From: Craspedostauros australis
Lineage: Eukaryota > Bacillariophyta > Bacillariophyceae > Mastogloiales > Achnanthaceae
Assembly (NCBI GenBank): GCA_026770025.1
Contig: JAMXDE010000015.1
Span: 310,001-374,000, forward strand
Direction: 5' to 3'
DNA: 64,000 bases
Each line of letters opens with the position of its first letter. The stretch's first letter is position 1. The position numbers and the translations under genes are program-made. The notes under the pieces are model-generated. The model was not told the origin of the DNA. It saw only the letters and a program-made list of their open reading frames with translations, and searched no databases. Positions 20,701-29,860 of this stretch are shown in pieces.

Positions 20701-21387
20701 AGTTAGGATTCGTGCGTAGGCGTCGCGAATCGGTGGAGAATGCCTCGTGAATCTGCCGGCTTCGGGATAGCCGTGTGATGCAGTTCAAGAGAGGTGTGCT
20801 GTTTGAATAGTTATAACTTGTGACGATGAGAAGTAGAGTGCTTTGTAGCTAATCCTAGTCCGTTATTATGAGTTAGCTTATTGGTGTTAGTAGGGTGAAG
20901 AAACGATGCCACACAACTTGGCGAGACCCTGCACTGATGCACTTGATTCAGTGCAACAGAGTAGACAGTCAATACAGTACCTTGCTCTCCGCACATGTAG
21001 TTACACTGCAGTGTAGGTCATGACAATCAGTGGTGACGGTCATGAAGCAGTGGCTGTGGCTGAAGCTGACACTCGGATTCCATTGCTTGAGTTGAAGCAA
21101 GTTGGATACGCATGCTGAGACCACGGTGGTAGTGTGGTGGTCATCAGCAATGAAGGAATCGAGATAAGTTTTAGTAAGGAGGATCTGAAGAGCATATAGT
21201 TCCCAGGTGGGGTGTGAGTCAGGTCGGTCAGGTTTGAGTCATGATGGATTCGTGAATGGAGGAGAGAAAGGAGGAGAAAAAGGTTTGGTGGTCAATCAAG
21301 TCGGAAGATTTCGCGCCAAAACAGGAATTTCTCCCATCGGGTTGATACCGTGTTCGGTACTAGTCTGTCCCTCATTGAATCTCAACT
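20701..21387 (-). repeat. 3' LTR of the Copia element
   Basis: 687 bp, identical by eye to 29164-29850. On the element's strand the ends read AGTTGAG...CCTAACT, so the termini are AG/CT rather than the common TG/CA. The boundary is fixed by the flanking TGATA duplication. Confidence 0.95.
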
Positions 21388-21470
21388 CTCCCTCTCAGTG
21401 TTGGGTCGTGATTGGAGTTGTGGTATCGATGAAAACTTCATCCTTCGTTGTTGTTTGTTGTTGTTGGTTA

Positions 21471-24400
21471 TTACCAACCCATGATCTTGAATCGCAGGTA
21501 TTCGAAGACTGCGATGGACAGTCCTTTGGTGAAGATGTCGGCCAGTTGCTCCGGTGTTGCGATGTGCTGGATGTAGATGAACCCTGCCTTGACCCAGTAC
21601 CAAAAGAAGTGCCACTTAGTCAGGAAGTGCTTGGTGCGCGCGGTTGGTTGATGATTGGTAGCAAGGGAAATGCAGGCTTGGTTGTCCTCAAACACCGTGC
21701 ACTGGAGGTTGGTGTGCAGTGGCATGGTGGTGCCGGCATTGTTGATGACTTGGCGGATGAGCTGTTGAATGGGAATCAGCGTGCGCATTGCGAGAGAGAG
21801 AGCGGCGTACTCGGACTCCATCGTAGATAGAGCAATCTCAGTTTGGAGTTTGGACTTCCAAATGAGGGGGCACCCTCCCAGCGTAATGAGGTAGCCAGTG
21901 CGCGACTTGACTGAGACGGGGTCCTTGCTGTCTTCTCGTCCGTAGAGTCCTGCGAAGTCTGCATCCACGTAGCACTTGAGATCAAGCTGCCCGGTGGGAC
22001 GCACGATGGTACCCTTGTCCTCAGTGTGCTTGAGATAGCGCATGATGCGCTTGACGGCCTTGGCGTGTGAGCGGCGAGGGTCACTTCCGAAGCGAGCGAC
22101 TTGGGAGACTGCGAATGCCAGGTCGGGGCGAGTGTTGGTCGTGAGATACAACAGCATGCCGACGACGGAGCGGTAGTTCCATGGTTCGTTCATGGGAGGC
22201 TCATGCTTGCATTGTCCCAGTGCGAGCTGCGTAGTTGGTACGGGGCACGGACTGCAGTTCGTCATCTTCGTAGTGGCGAGGATCTTCTTGATTAGTCCTG
22301 GTTGGCGGAGATGGACCGTGTCTGCTTTTGGATCACGGCTGAGCTCGATTCCCAGGAACTCGGTGAAGCTTCCTTCTTGGGTGAGCTCAAAGCCGAGGTC
22401 GCGCATTGATTTGATGAAGTCGTCGGCGGCTTGCTTGGTCTTGGAGGCGATGCCCGCATCGTCAACGTAGAGGACGATCATGATGTCCTTCTTGATGAAC
22501 AAGCACTGCTCTTGGTCGCAGGCCTTGAAGCCGATCGTAGTGAGGGCTCGGATGAGGTGTTCATACCAGAGACGAGGAGCAATCGTCAAGCCGTACAGGC
22601 TCTTGCGGAGCTTGAGGCAGGTGTCGGGACCCTTCGTTGATTTGAATCCACGAGGGAGATGAAGGTAGACTGGCTTGTGGATGGATGCTTGCACGAAAGC
22701 GTTCGTGAAGTCGATGGACGTTGTTGTCCAACCCATGACGATGGAAGTGCTGAGGAAGATGCGGACGGATGACCATGCGACGACTGGTGCGTAGGTGGAG
22801 GAGTCCTCTTGCATGAGGTCTCCACGGCAACACCAGCGTCCCTTGTATTTCTTGATGGTTCCGTCGGGGAGGCGCTTGCGGCGAAAGACCCAGGTTCCTG
22901 GAAAGATGCGATCGTTCTTGATGTCGATCTTCTTCACTTCCTCCCACGTGCCCTTTTCCGTGAGATCTCGAATCTCCTTTTCGGCGGCTTGCATCCACTC
23001 GTCTTTGTTGTCGTCGCGAATGGCTTCGTCGAAGGAGAGAGTATCCGGGTCGGTGTTGGATGCCTTGTACACCGAGGTGCGTTCGGCGATCTCCAAGTCG
23101 CCACCTGCGGCAAAGTAGCTGATCATGCGATTATCGACGTAGGTGGGGTAGTTTGTTGCATCCTTCTGTGGCTCGATGATTGCGACAGAGTAGGCATGCT
23201 GTTCGATGTTCGTCCATGTAGTTGGTGGAATGCACTTCGCTGTGTCGAGGATGAACGACGGGTTGATGTCGAGCGTGGATGACGAGTCGATGTCGAGCAT
23301 GGATCCTTTGTTGGCGGAGCGAGTCGCTGGGGCCGAAGTGAGTGGCGCCGTGTTCGACTCAATCATGCCTTGGACGAATTGCTCAATCTCGTATTCGCTT
23401 GGAAGTGGCCACGGTCCTGGTCGGATCGTCGTCACTTGGCGACGGAGTAGCTCGAATGCGAGACGGTAATGATGATTTTCGATCATCGCATTCCACACGG
23501 AGCGAGTCCTTTGGACGAACGCTTCTGCGTTGTACGCAGATTTGGGTGGAAGGTACCCTTGGTTCATCAAATGTTCGGGGTCTTGGTAGTACCATGGCCC
23601 TGATTTGGCCTTGGACATGAAGTCGAGAGCGTCGAAGTGGGGTTCCATCGTGCCAGTACTGATGAAGGTGCTCAGCTTCTCCACGAATTGCTCGACGGCG
23701 TGGTCAGTGGCCAGTCGGAGGAGGTCTTCGTTGAGAAAGACGCTGTTGAGGTCTTTCTCGAAATGGTCCTCCATGTCCGAGTGAAAGTTGTTGTACGTCT
23801 CCTGAAATGGAGTCGCTCCTTCCTCGGTCATGTTGTCGGGGTCCGGTTGCCACCAGTCAGCCATGTTGATGCTTGCTTCTTCTACTTCAGCCGCCTTTGG
23901 AGCGAACGTTGGGAGGACGACGTTGGTTGGCTGTGGATTCAAGGTGTTGAATCGACCTCGGAGTCTGCGCAACAAGTAGTGAGCGTCCACCTTGAATTGG
24001 TGTAGATCGATGGAGAGAGAGTCGCTACCTTTGCGTTGGAGAGGTTCGATTGTATGTAAGCAATCGACGATAGCTTGTGAGAATGTGATGATCGATGATG
24101 AGTCGGGGTGCAGTTCCCTGGGTGTTGCGGCCTGTTCGATCTCTTCCAAGGTAGCTACTGCAGGGCAGAAGTAGTAATCATCGGTGTCTTCGTCGTCCAG
24201 CCAGGCTGCTTTGCCTCCCATACGTGCGTACGTGAATCGCTTTGGTTGTTTGCGAATTCTCGTGCTTTGAGGTCTTTCTGGCGTTGGCTCAGACTTAGGT
24301 ATCATGGGTGGCGTGGAGCTCGTCTGAATTGGCGTCGGAGCTGGAAGTGGTAATGGAGTTGCTAATTCCAATGTTGGTGATTCTCGGAGAGGTGAGCTCA

Positions 24401-27400
24401 ATTGCGGTTGAAGTGTTCGCTGATCCGGTGACTCTATAGTAGAGTCAGGTACCGGGGACTCATCGGGAGCTCCCTCTGTCGAGGACATTTGCCTGTTGGC
24501 TCCCTCTGAAACTGGCATCGGAGGGGCGAGAGCTTCACTCATGAGATCGGGGATCTGTTGTGTCATTGGTTGCGACCCTTTCGCCAATACCTGTGGCGTT
24601 CTTTCACGGATGGTTTGTTGGTTTCGCGTATCAAAACTCGGTGGTGGAGTGTTATCGTCGTTGCGTTGTAACCGGTTGTGGTCTCGCGTGTCTGATGCGA
24701 AGATGTCGTCCTGCTCCATTGATTCCACATCGTCGTCATCGAATGGATATTGGAAGGTGGTGTCACCAAACATGCGAGTCCATTCTTCCGATTGATAGCT
24801 TGGAAGTTGCTTCAAGTCGGTAGCAATCGTTGCGAACCAGTCATCGAACACGACGTGGAACTGAGGGGTGATTGAACCTGTCCGTGGTGATAGGACTAGA
24901 GGTACGGTTGAAGCATGCTTCGTAGAGAGACCCATGTTCACGTATCTCTCTCCTCTTGGTTCCCATCGGGGTATCTTGCGTCCATCGGCCAGCGCTTTGT
25001 TAAGGACATAGACTGGACTGCCCCATACGTGCAGGTTATGAAGTTGCTTGAGGGGAAGACGGATGCGTGATAGAACATCGTAGGGTGTGAGACCGGTGGC
25101 GGGATTAGGCACGCGATTGTAGATGTACGCGGCGTGTACGACGGCCATTGGCCATAGTTGAGCATCAAACATCGTTGGCCAGTGGATGCTTTGATGCATC
25201 ATCATGGTTCGGGCCATTGAGACAATTGTTCGAATGCTTCGCTCGGCTATTCCGTTGTGGTGATGTGCGCCGACACCTGCGAATCGATGGACTTGATGGA
25301 AGATTTCAAGGTGTTTGGAGTATTCGGGTGAGGTGAAGGTGGTGGCGTTGTCTGATAGATACGATCGTACGGGGACTCCAACATCACGACACATCAGTTC
25401 GAACCGTTCCTTGGCTTCGAGGGTGGCGTGCGTGGTTAGCGCTGCCACAGGTTCCACGTGAATGTATCCTGATGCGTGATCGACAAAGATGGCTCCGCCT
25501 TTGTACATTTCGTTTGGATCGCCTTTGCCTCGTCCTGAGAAGAGGCGTCCTGGCGTTCGACCGACGAAGTGGTCCACTGATACTTGTTGTCCAGGGAACA
25601 AGTGATCGGTGCGCAAAACTCCTTGTTTGTCACGGACGACATGTTGAGTTATTCCTGGGGAAGGGCGACGGTGCAGCTTTCCGAATTGGCATGCAGCGCA
25701 AAGCGGGAGGCTTGTGACCCTTGCCGCAGCTGTGTGCATCTTTCTAGACGATTCTGACCCGGTGAGAGTACCCGAACGCAGCAGGAACTTCACTCGACTG
25801 AAGGATAAATGTCCGAGACGATAGTGCCACCGAAGAAGTTCCTTTTGCGGTTGGGTGAGGTTCACGTTGTGGTCCGACACGGTGGAGACGATGGAAGTTA
25901 GTGCAGCTGGCACGTCATGGATGTTGTCGGCACTGTAGCCGACTGATGTTGGTAGCCTTGTTGACTTCTTGTAATTCGCTACGATTGCGTTGCGATCGTC
26001 GTTTCCCAGGATTCCGCTGAGTTTGCAGGAGGATTTGTTGAAAACGATCGTTTCGCCCTGATACTCTTCAAGGAGACTGGAAGTGCTGATTAGCTTGACC
26101 TTTGATTCGGGAACATGGAAAGCAGGCAGTCGCAATTTGCGAGGGCTTCCAGTTACATCAAGGACATACCATTCGACGGTTCCCAACGCATTCACTTGGA
26201 TTTTCTTGAGGAATCCGTTGAGAAAGGTCGGTCTTGGTGGAGGACTTGGAGTAGAACAGAAATCGTTGAGGTCATTTGTCACAGAAATTGATGCTCCGCT
26301 GTCCCAAACGAGTTCGAATGGAGCATCGGGTGAGAGATAACTCTCAGCTTTAGCTGAAGATGCGAAAGCATTGCGATTGGAGAAGAAGGAGGCTAGACCT
26401 TGCAGAGTGAGTAGTGCGGGCATGTCATTGTCACATTGTTGCTTTTGACTTCGATCATACATCAAGTCAATTCCGCGAGTTGGGTACAGGCTCCAGAGAT
26501 TTCGTGAGATGGATGAGGTGCGACCTTCTTGGCGGGGCAATTTTGCTGTCGTGGGTGTTTGGTTTTTACCATAAGTGGAATTTTTCGATTGGTTCCAGTG
26601 ACGACGTTTTGATCTGTGATTGCGAGTTTTGGTCCGAGCCTGGGGACGCCACACACGTTTTGTTCGTGGGGAGTTTCCTTTCGACACGTTCACGGGTTTG
26701 GGTCCATCTGGGTCGAGACTTTCCATTACGAGATCGTAGAGACTGCGTTTCACGGCTCCATTGAAGTGTGTTGGACGTTTATGCACTTGCTTGTACCGTT
26801 CTTTGACTCGTGCCTTGTTGTAGACTAGATCAGCAGAGTTGATTGAGTCAGGTCTTCGTGGTACGTTCGTGTGGAGGAGTAGTAGAGTTACGGCAATTAG
26901 CATCCAGGCATTTGCTGCCGCGATGTACCACCCATACTCTACTCCGATAGTGATGACTTGGAGTGAGGCGAAGAGGAGAACCATTCCAACGATGCTACCG
27001 AAGTAGTTGAAGGAGGTGAAGAGGTTCCAGACGAGAGACCACCAGGTGTCTTCGTCTTGACTGGAGGCGGCTGTGAAGCATGTCCACGCAGCCATGTCAA
27101 TGGAGAGGTTGTCCTGTTTGGGAGCTTGCTTGCCCTTTGCCTTCGCCTTGAACTTGAAGTTGTCCTGATGACTCTCAGTGTTGTGCGAGAGACGCCAGCG
27201 GCGGCACTTGGCGCACCACATGAAAGTCTTGTCGTTGACAAGCTTGCGCTGTGGTTCACCGGGCTTGGGAGCTTTGGACGACCAGCCCTGGCTGGCGTTG
27301 CGTTTGGCGTCGCGTTCCTTGGGCTTCTTGAAGTTGTTTCTCCTTCCGTCGTTCTTGGAGAAACCCTTGTGTTGCTCGAGAACGTTGGCGCTTGGATTCT

Positions 27401-28736
27401 GGACGGCGTTGTTGGCGTACGAGTACCTGGGCACGTTGCTGTCTCTGGTACGCCTGATGGCATGCCAGCGATTTCCGCGCACTTCGTTTTCGTACGACGC
27501 CTCGGCCTTGTTGCAGATTGCCATCCATGTGAGATCTTTTGCGGCAAGCTGGGGGCGAGCGTACTCGTACGTGAAGACGGGGAGACGCATGAGGATTTCC
27601 TCAAGGTTATCCTTCATCACATAGAGAGGACGTCGGTACTGTTCACCAGACCGGATCTGTCCTCCAGCCTGCAGGAAGGCGTCGAGGATCGTTCGGAGGA
27701 GACGAAGGTCGAAGCGACCGGCGTCGTCGAGGCGCTTGCAAAGAGCACGGAGGTGGACTGCCATGAGACCAACGTTCTCGTTTGGAAAACGTCTGCAGTT
27801 GACTTCGCGGATCTTGGCTGCGAGGGCGTCTTGTTCATCCAAGGAGTTGGCCGAGTTGCTGTTCATGAACTCAACGAAGAGAGTGATGAAGTTATCGTGG
27901 AACTTCGGCTCGATTCGGTTCATGAGTTGGTCTTCGAGGGCTGGATCAAGACTGTCACGGAAGAACGCTGAGGCTGTCTCGTTGTTCTGGACGTCGTAGT
28001 GATCCCACTTCAGATGGAACTCGTCGAAGTGCTTGGTGGCATCTTCAAGAGTGAAGGCGGCTGGTGAGTCCAAGACGCAAGTCATTCCTGACTCTGCGTT
28101 GGCGTCAGCGATGTACGCCATGGTGAGGAGTCCGGTTCTTGCCATGTGGTTTCGCACCAGGCGAATGAACTGCTGGATGTTCCCTCCTTTCTTGAACTTG
28201 TCGGTGAGTCCTTGCTCTCGCTTGGACTGGTTGGTTGAGTCAGCACCGTTATGGAGGATTCTCTGTTGTTGAGAGTTGGTCCACCTGGTGTGTGACTCGT
28301 CTTGGAGGCCCGTCCAATGCCCGTTCGGCGCGCCTGCGGTCCAGGGCACCCAGTTGCGTCCTTGCTTGAGGATACCTCCCATGATGGGAACGGTTGGTTT
28401 CCCAGAGAGGTCGTGGTCGTCGTCTTCGCTGTCCTCTTCTGACTTTCTGCTCTTCTTGGGCATGGGGGTTTCCATGTCGAAGATGCTGTCGCCGAGGAAG
28501 GACTGTTCCGTTCGAGGTCTTGTGTCGCCAGCGGAGCGGCTGCGCTCGAGACCGGGACGGCTTGGGGTCGTGGTGGCTGTCGCCGCTGCTTGGGCAGTGG
28601 CTATGGCCGCGTTTGCTGCTTCTGCAGCGGCTTCGGCCGCCAACGTCGCCTGTGTGAGGCGAGCGTTCTCGACCGTGATCGCTTCGAGCTGCGCTTGCAG
28701 CTCTTCCAGCGTGGCAGGAGTTGTCTCTTCCGCCAT
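21471..28736 (-). CDS. Copia gag-pol polyprotein
   Basis: 2421 codons from the ATG at 28736. An N-terminal Gag-like part (about residues 1-600) is followed by a hydrophobic stretch near 590-640. The aspartic protease active site (DSGAS) lies near 813, an integrase core and GAG-preintegrase-type region at about 960-1210, and a Pro/Ser/Thr-rich linker at about 1350-1560. Reverse transcriptase is at about 1960-2150 with its YVDD motif near 2092, and RNase H at about 2250-2400. Gag and Pol share one frame, as in many Copia elements, which then rely on proteolysis. Treated as a resident mobile element, not a host gene. Confidence 0.95.
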   Translation of the reverse strand: MAEETTPATLEELQAQLEAITVENARLTQATLAAEAAAEAANAAIATAQAAATATTTPSRPGLERSRSAGDTRPRTEQSFLGDSIFDMETPMPKKSRKSEEDSEDDDHDLSGKPTVPIMGGILKQGRNWVPWTAGAPNGHWTGLQDESHTRWTNSQQQRILHNGADSTNQSKREQGLTDKFKKGGNIQQFIRLVRNHMARTGLLTMAYIADANAESGMTCVLDSPAAFTLEDATKHFDEFHLKWDHYDVQNNETASAFFRDSLDPALEDQLMNRIEPKFHDNFITLFVEFMNSNSANSLDEQDALAAKIREVNCRRFPNENVGLMAVHLRALCKRLDDAGRFDLRLLRTILDAFLQAGGQIRSGEQYRRPLYVMKDNLEEILMRLPVFTYEYARPQLAAKDLTWMAICNKAEASYENEVRGNRWHAIRRTRDSNVPRYSYANNAVQNPSANVLEQHKGFSKNDGRRNNFKKPKERDAKRNASQGWSSKAPKPGEPQRKLVNDKTFMWCAKCRRWRLSHNTESHQDNFKFKAKAKGKQAPKQDNLSIDMAAWTCFTAASSQDEDTWWSLVWNLFTSFNYFGSIVGMVLLFASLQVITIGVEYGWYIAAANAWMLIAVTLLLLHTNVPRRPDSINSADLVYNKARVKERYKQVHKRPTHFNGAVKRSLYDLVMESLDPDGPKPVNVSKGNSPRTKRVWRPQARTKTRNHRSKRRHWNQSKNSTYGKNQTPTTAKLPRQEGRTSSISRNLWSLYPTRGIDLMYDRSQKQQCDNDMPALLTLQGLASFFSNRNAFASSAKAESYLSPDAPFELVWDSGASISVTNDLNDFCSTPSPPPRPTFLNGFLKKIQVNALGTVEWYVLDVTGSPRKLRLPAFHVPESKVKLISTSSLLEEYQGETIVFNKSSCKLSGILGNDDRNAIVANYKKSTRLPTSVGYSADNIHDVPAALTSIVSTVSDHNVNLTQPQKELLRWHYRLGHLSFSRVKFLLRSGTLTGSESSRKMHTAAARVTSLPLCAACQFGKLHRRPSPGITQHVVRDKQGVLRTDHLFPGQQVSVDHFVGRTPGRLFSGRGKGDPNEMYKGGAIFVDHASGYIHVEPVAALTTHATLEAKERFELMCRDVGVPVRSYLSDNATTFTSPEYSKHLEIFHQVHRFAGVGAHHHNGIAERSIRTIVSMARTMMMHQSIHWPTMFDAQLWPMAVVHAAYIYNRVPNPATGLTPYDVLSRIRLPLKQLHNLHVWGSPVYVLNKALADGRKIPRWEPRGERYVNMGLSTKHASTVPLVLSPRTGSITPQFHVVFDDWFATIATDLKQLPSYQSEEWTRMFGDTTFQYPFDDDDVESMEQDDIFASDTRDHNRLQRNDDNTPPPSFDTRNQQTIRERTPQVLAKGSQPMTQQIPDLMSEALAPPMPVSEGANRQMSSTEGAPDESPVPDSTIESPDQRTLQPQLSSPLRESPTLELATPLPLPAPTPIQTSSTPPMIPKSEPTPERPQSTRIRKQPKRFTYARMGGKAAWLDDEDTDDYYFCPAVATLEEIEQAATPRELHPDSSSIITFSQAIVDCLHTIEPLQRKGSDSLSIDLHQFKVDAHYLLRRLRGRFNTLNPQPTNVVLPTFAPKAAEVEEASINMADWWQPDPDNMTEEGATPFQETYNNFHSDMEDHFEKDLNSVFLNEDLLRLATDHAVEQFVEKLSTFISTGTMEPHFDALDFMSKAKSGPWYYQDPEHLMNQGYLPPKSAYNAEAFVQRTRSVWNAMIENHHYRLAFELLRRQVTTIRPGPWPLPSEYEIEQFVQGMIESNTAPLTSAPATRSANKGSMLDIDSSSTLDINPSFILDTAKCIPPTTWTNIEQHAYSVAIIEPQKDATNYPTYVDNRMISYFAAGGDLEIAERTSVYKASNTDPDTLSFDEAIRDDNKDEWMQAAEKEIRDLTEKGTWEEVKKIDIKNDRIFPGTWVFRRKRLPDGTIKKYKGRWCCRGDLMQEDSSTYAPVVAWSSVRIFLSTSIVMGWTTTSIDFTNAFVQASIHKPVYLHLPRGFKSTKGPDTCLKLRKSLYGLTIAPRLWYEHLIRALTTIGFKACDQEQCLFIKKDIMIVLYVDDAGIASKTKQAADDFIKSMRDLGFELTQEGSFTEFLGIELSRDPKADTVHLRQPGLIKKILATTKMTNCSPCPVPTTQLALGQCKHEPPMNEPWNYRSVVGMLLYLTTNTRPDLAFAVSQVARFGSDPRRSHAKAVKRIMRYLKHTEDKGTIVRPTGQLDLKCYVDADFAGLYGREDSKDPVSVKSRTGYLITLGGCPLIWKSKLQTEIALSTMESEYAALSLAMRTLIPIQQLIRQVINNAGTTMPLHTNLQCTVFEDNQACISLATNHQPTARTKHFLTKWHFFWYWVKAGFIYIQHIATPEQLADIFTKGLSIAVFEYLRFKIMGW

Positions 28737-29163
28737 GATGGATGACGGGGACTTCTCGAATAGTCTTCGGACTTCGAGGGGATCGATCTGTTTGCCTTCT
28801 CTTGCTCTTGCTCGACTTCACTTCGTTGGGAAGGTGTGCACTGAAGTTCGATGCAGGCTTGGAGGGGCTCGCACTCGGTCGGCGAGTGCGGTTATTGCTT
28901 GCTTTGGCAGAGGCTACTGAAGTTCGACCTTGGGTCGCTTACCTTCAGCTGGGACTTTTGTCCTCTTGAGTGGCTCGGTTTTCGAGCGGTGGGGATCTGA
29001 TTTCAGATCAGATGCATGCGGTGAGGACGTGGTCCTTGTTGGAAGCTCGGTCTTCGAGCTGTGCCTTTTGGCTTCGTCTCAGAGAGACTCTTGCGATCGG
29101 TTGGCAGAGGAAGATGCTCGGTGGAGTTGATAAGAGAGTATTTGGCAACCACTCGCAGCTACC
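28737..29163 (-). other. Leader region of the Copia element
   Basis: 427 bp between the 5' LTR and the gag-pol start, holding the primer-binding position at its upstream edge. No separate gene seen. Confidence 0.7.
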
Positions 29164-29850
29164 AGTTAGGATTCGTGCGTAGGCGTCGCGAATCGGTGGA
29201 GAATGCCTCGTGAATCTGCCGGCTTCGGGATAGCCGTGTGATGCAGTTCAAGAGAGGTGTGCTGTTTGAATAGTTATAACTTGTGACGATGAGAAGTAGA
29301 GTGCTTTGTAGCTAATCCTAGTCCGTTATTATGAGTTAGCTTATTGGTGTTAGTAGGGTGAAGAAACGATGCCACACAACTTGGCGAGACCCTGCACTGA
29401 TGCACTTGATTCAGTGCAACAGAGTAGACAGTCAATACAGTACCTTGCTCTCCGCACATGTAGTTACACTGCAGTGTAGGTCATGACAATCAGTGGTGAC
29501 GGTCATGAAGCAGTGGCTGTGGCTGAAGCTGACACTCGGATTCCATTGCTTGAGTTGAAGCAAGTTGGATACGCATGCTGAGACCACGGTGGTAGTGTGG
29601 TGGTCATCAGCAATGAAGGAATCGAGATAAGTTTTAGTAAGGAGGATCTGAAGAGCATATAGTTCCCAGGTGGGGTGTGAGTCAGGTCGGTCAGGTTTGA
29701 GTCATGATGGATTCGTGAATGGAGGAGAGAAAGGAGGAGAAAAAGGTTTGGTGGTCAATCAAGTCGGAAGATTTCGCGCCAAAACAGGAATTTCTCCCAT
29801 CGGGTTGATACCGTGTTCGGTACTAGTCTGTCCCTCATTGAATCTCAACT
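29164..29850 (-). repeat. 5' LTR of the Copia element
   Basis: 687 bp, identical to the other LTR. Its outer edge is 10 nt from the stop codon of the neighbouring NikA-like gene, which is transcribed toward it on the same strand. Confidence 0.95.
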
Positions 29851-29860
29851 TGATAACTAA

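Larger units (their letters stand above)
20701..29850 (-). mobile_element. Copia-type LTR retrotransposon, looks whole and young
   Basis: 9150-bp element bounded by two 687-bp direct repeats that read identically throughout and flanked by the 5-bp target duplication TGATA at 20696-20700 and 29851-29855. It has one long gag-pol frame in the order protease, integrase, reverse transcriptase, RNase H, which defines Ty1/Copia. Just inside the 5' repeat (plus coordinate 29163 downward) the sequence GGTAGCTGCGAGTGG is the expected primer-binding position. Just inside the 3' repeat (21388 upward) the minus strand reads GAGAGGGAG, a polypurine tract. Identical repeats imply a very recent insertion. 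I see no break in the frame. Confidence 0.96.

Noticed and set aside
20701-29850. The 2421-codon frame as a novel host multidomain protein
   Set aside because: Protease, integrase, reverse transcriptase and RNase H in Copia order between identical LTRs with a target duplication explain it completely.
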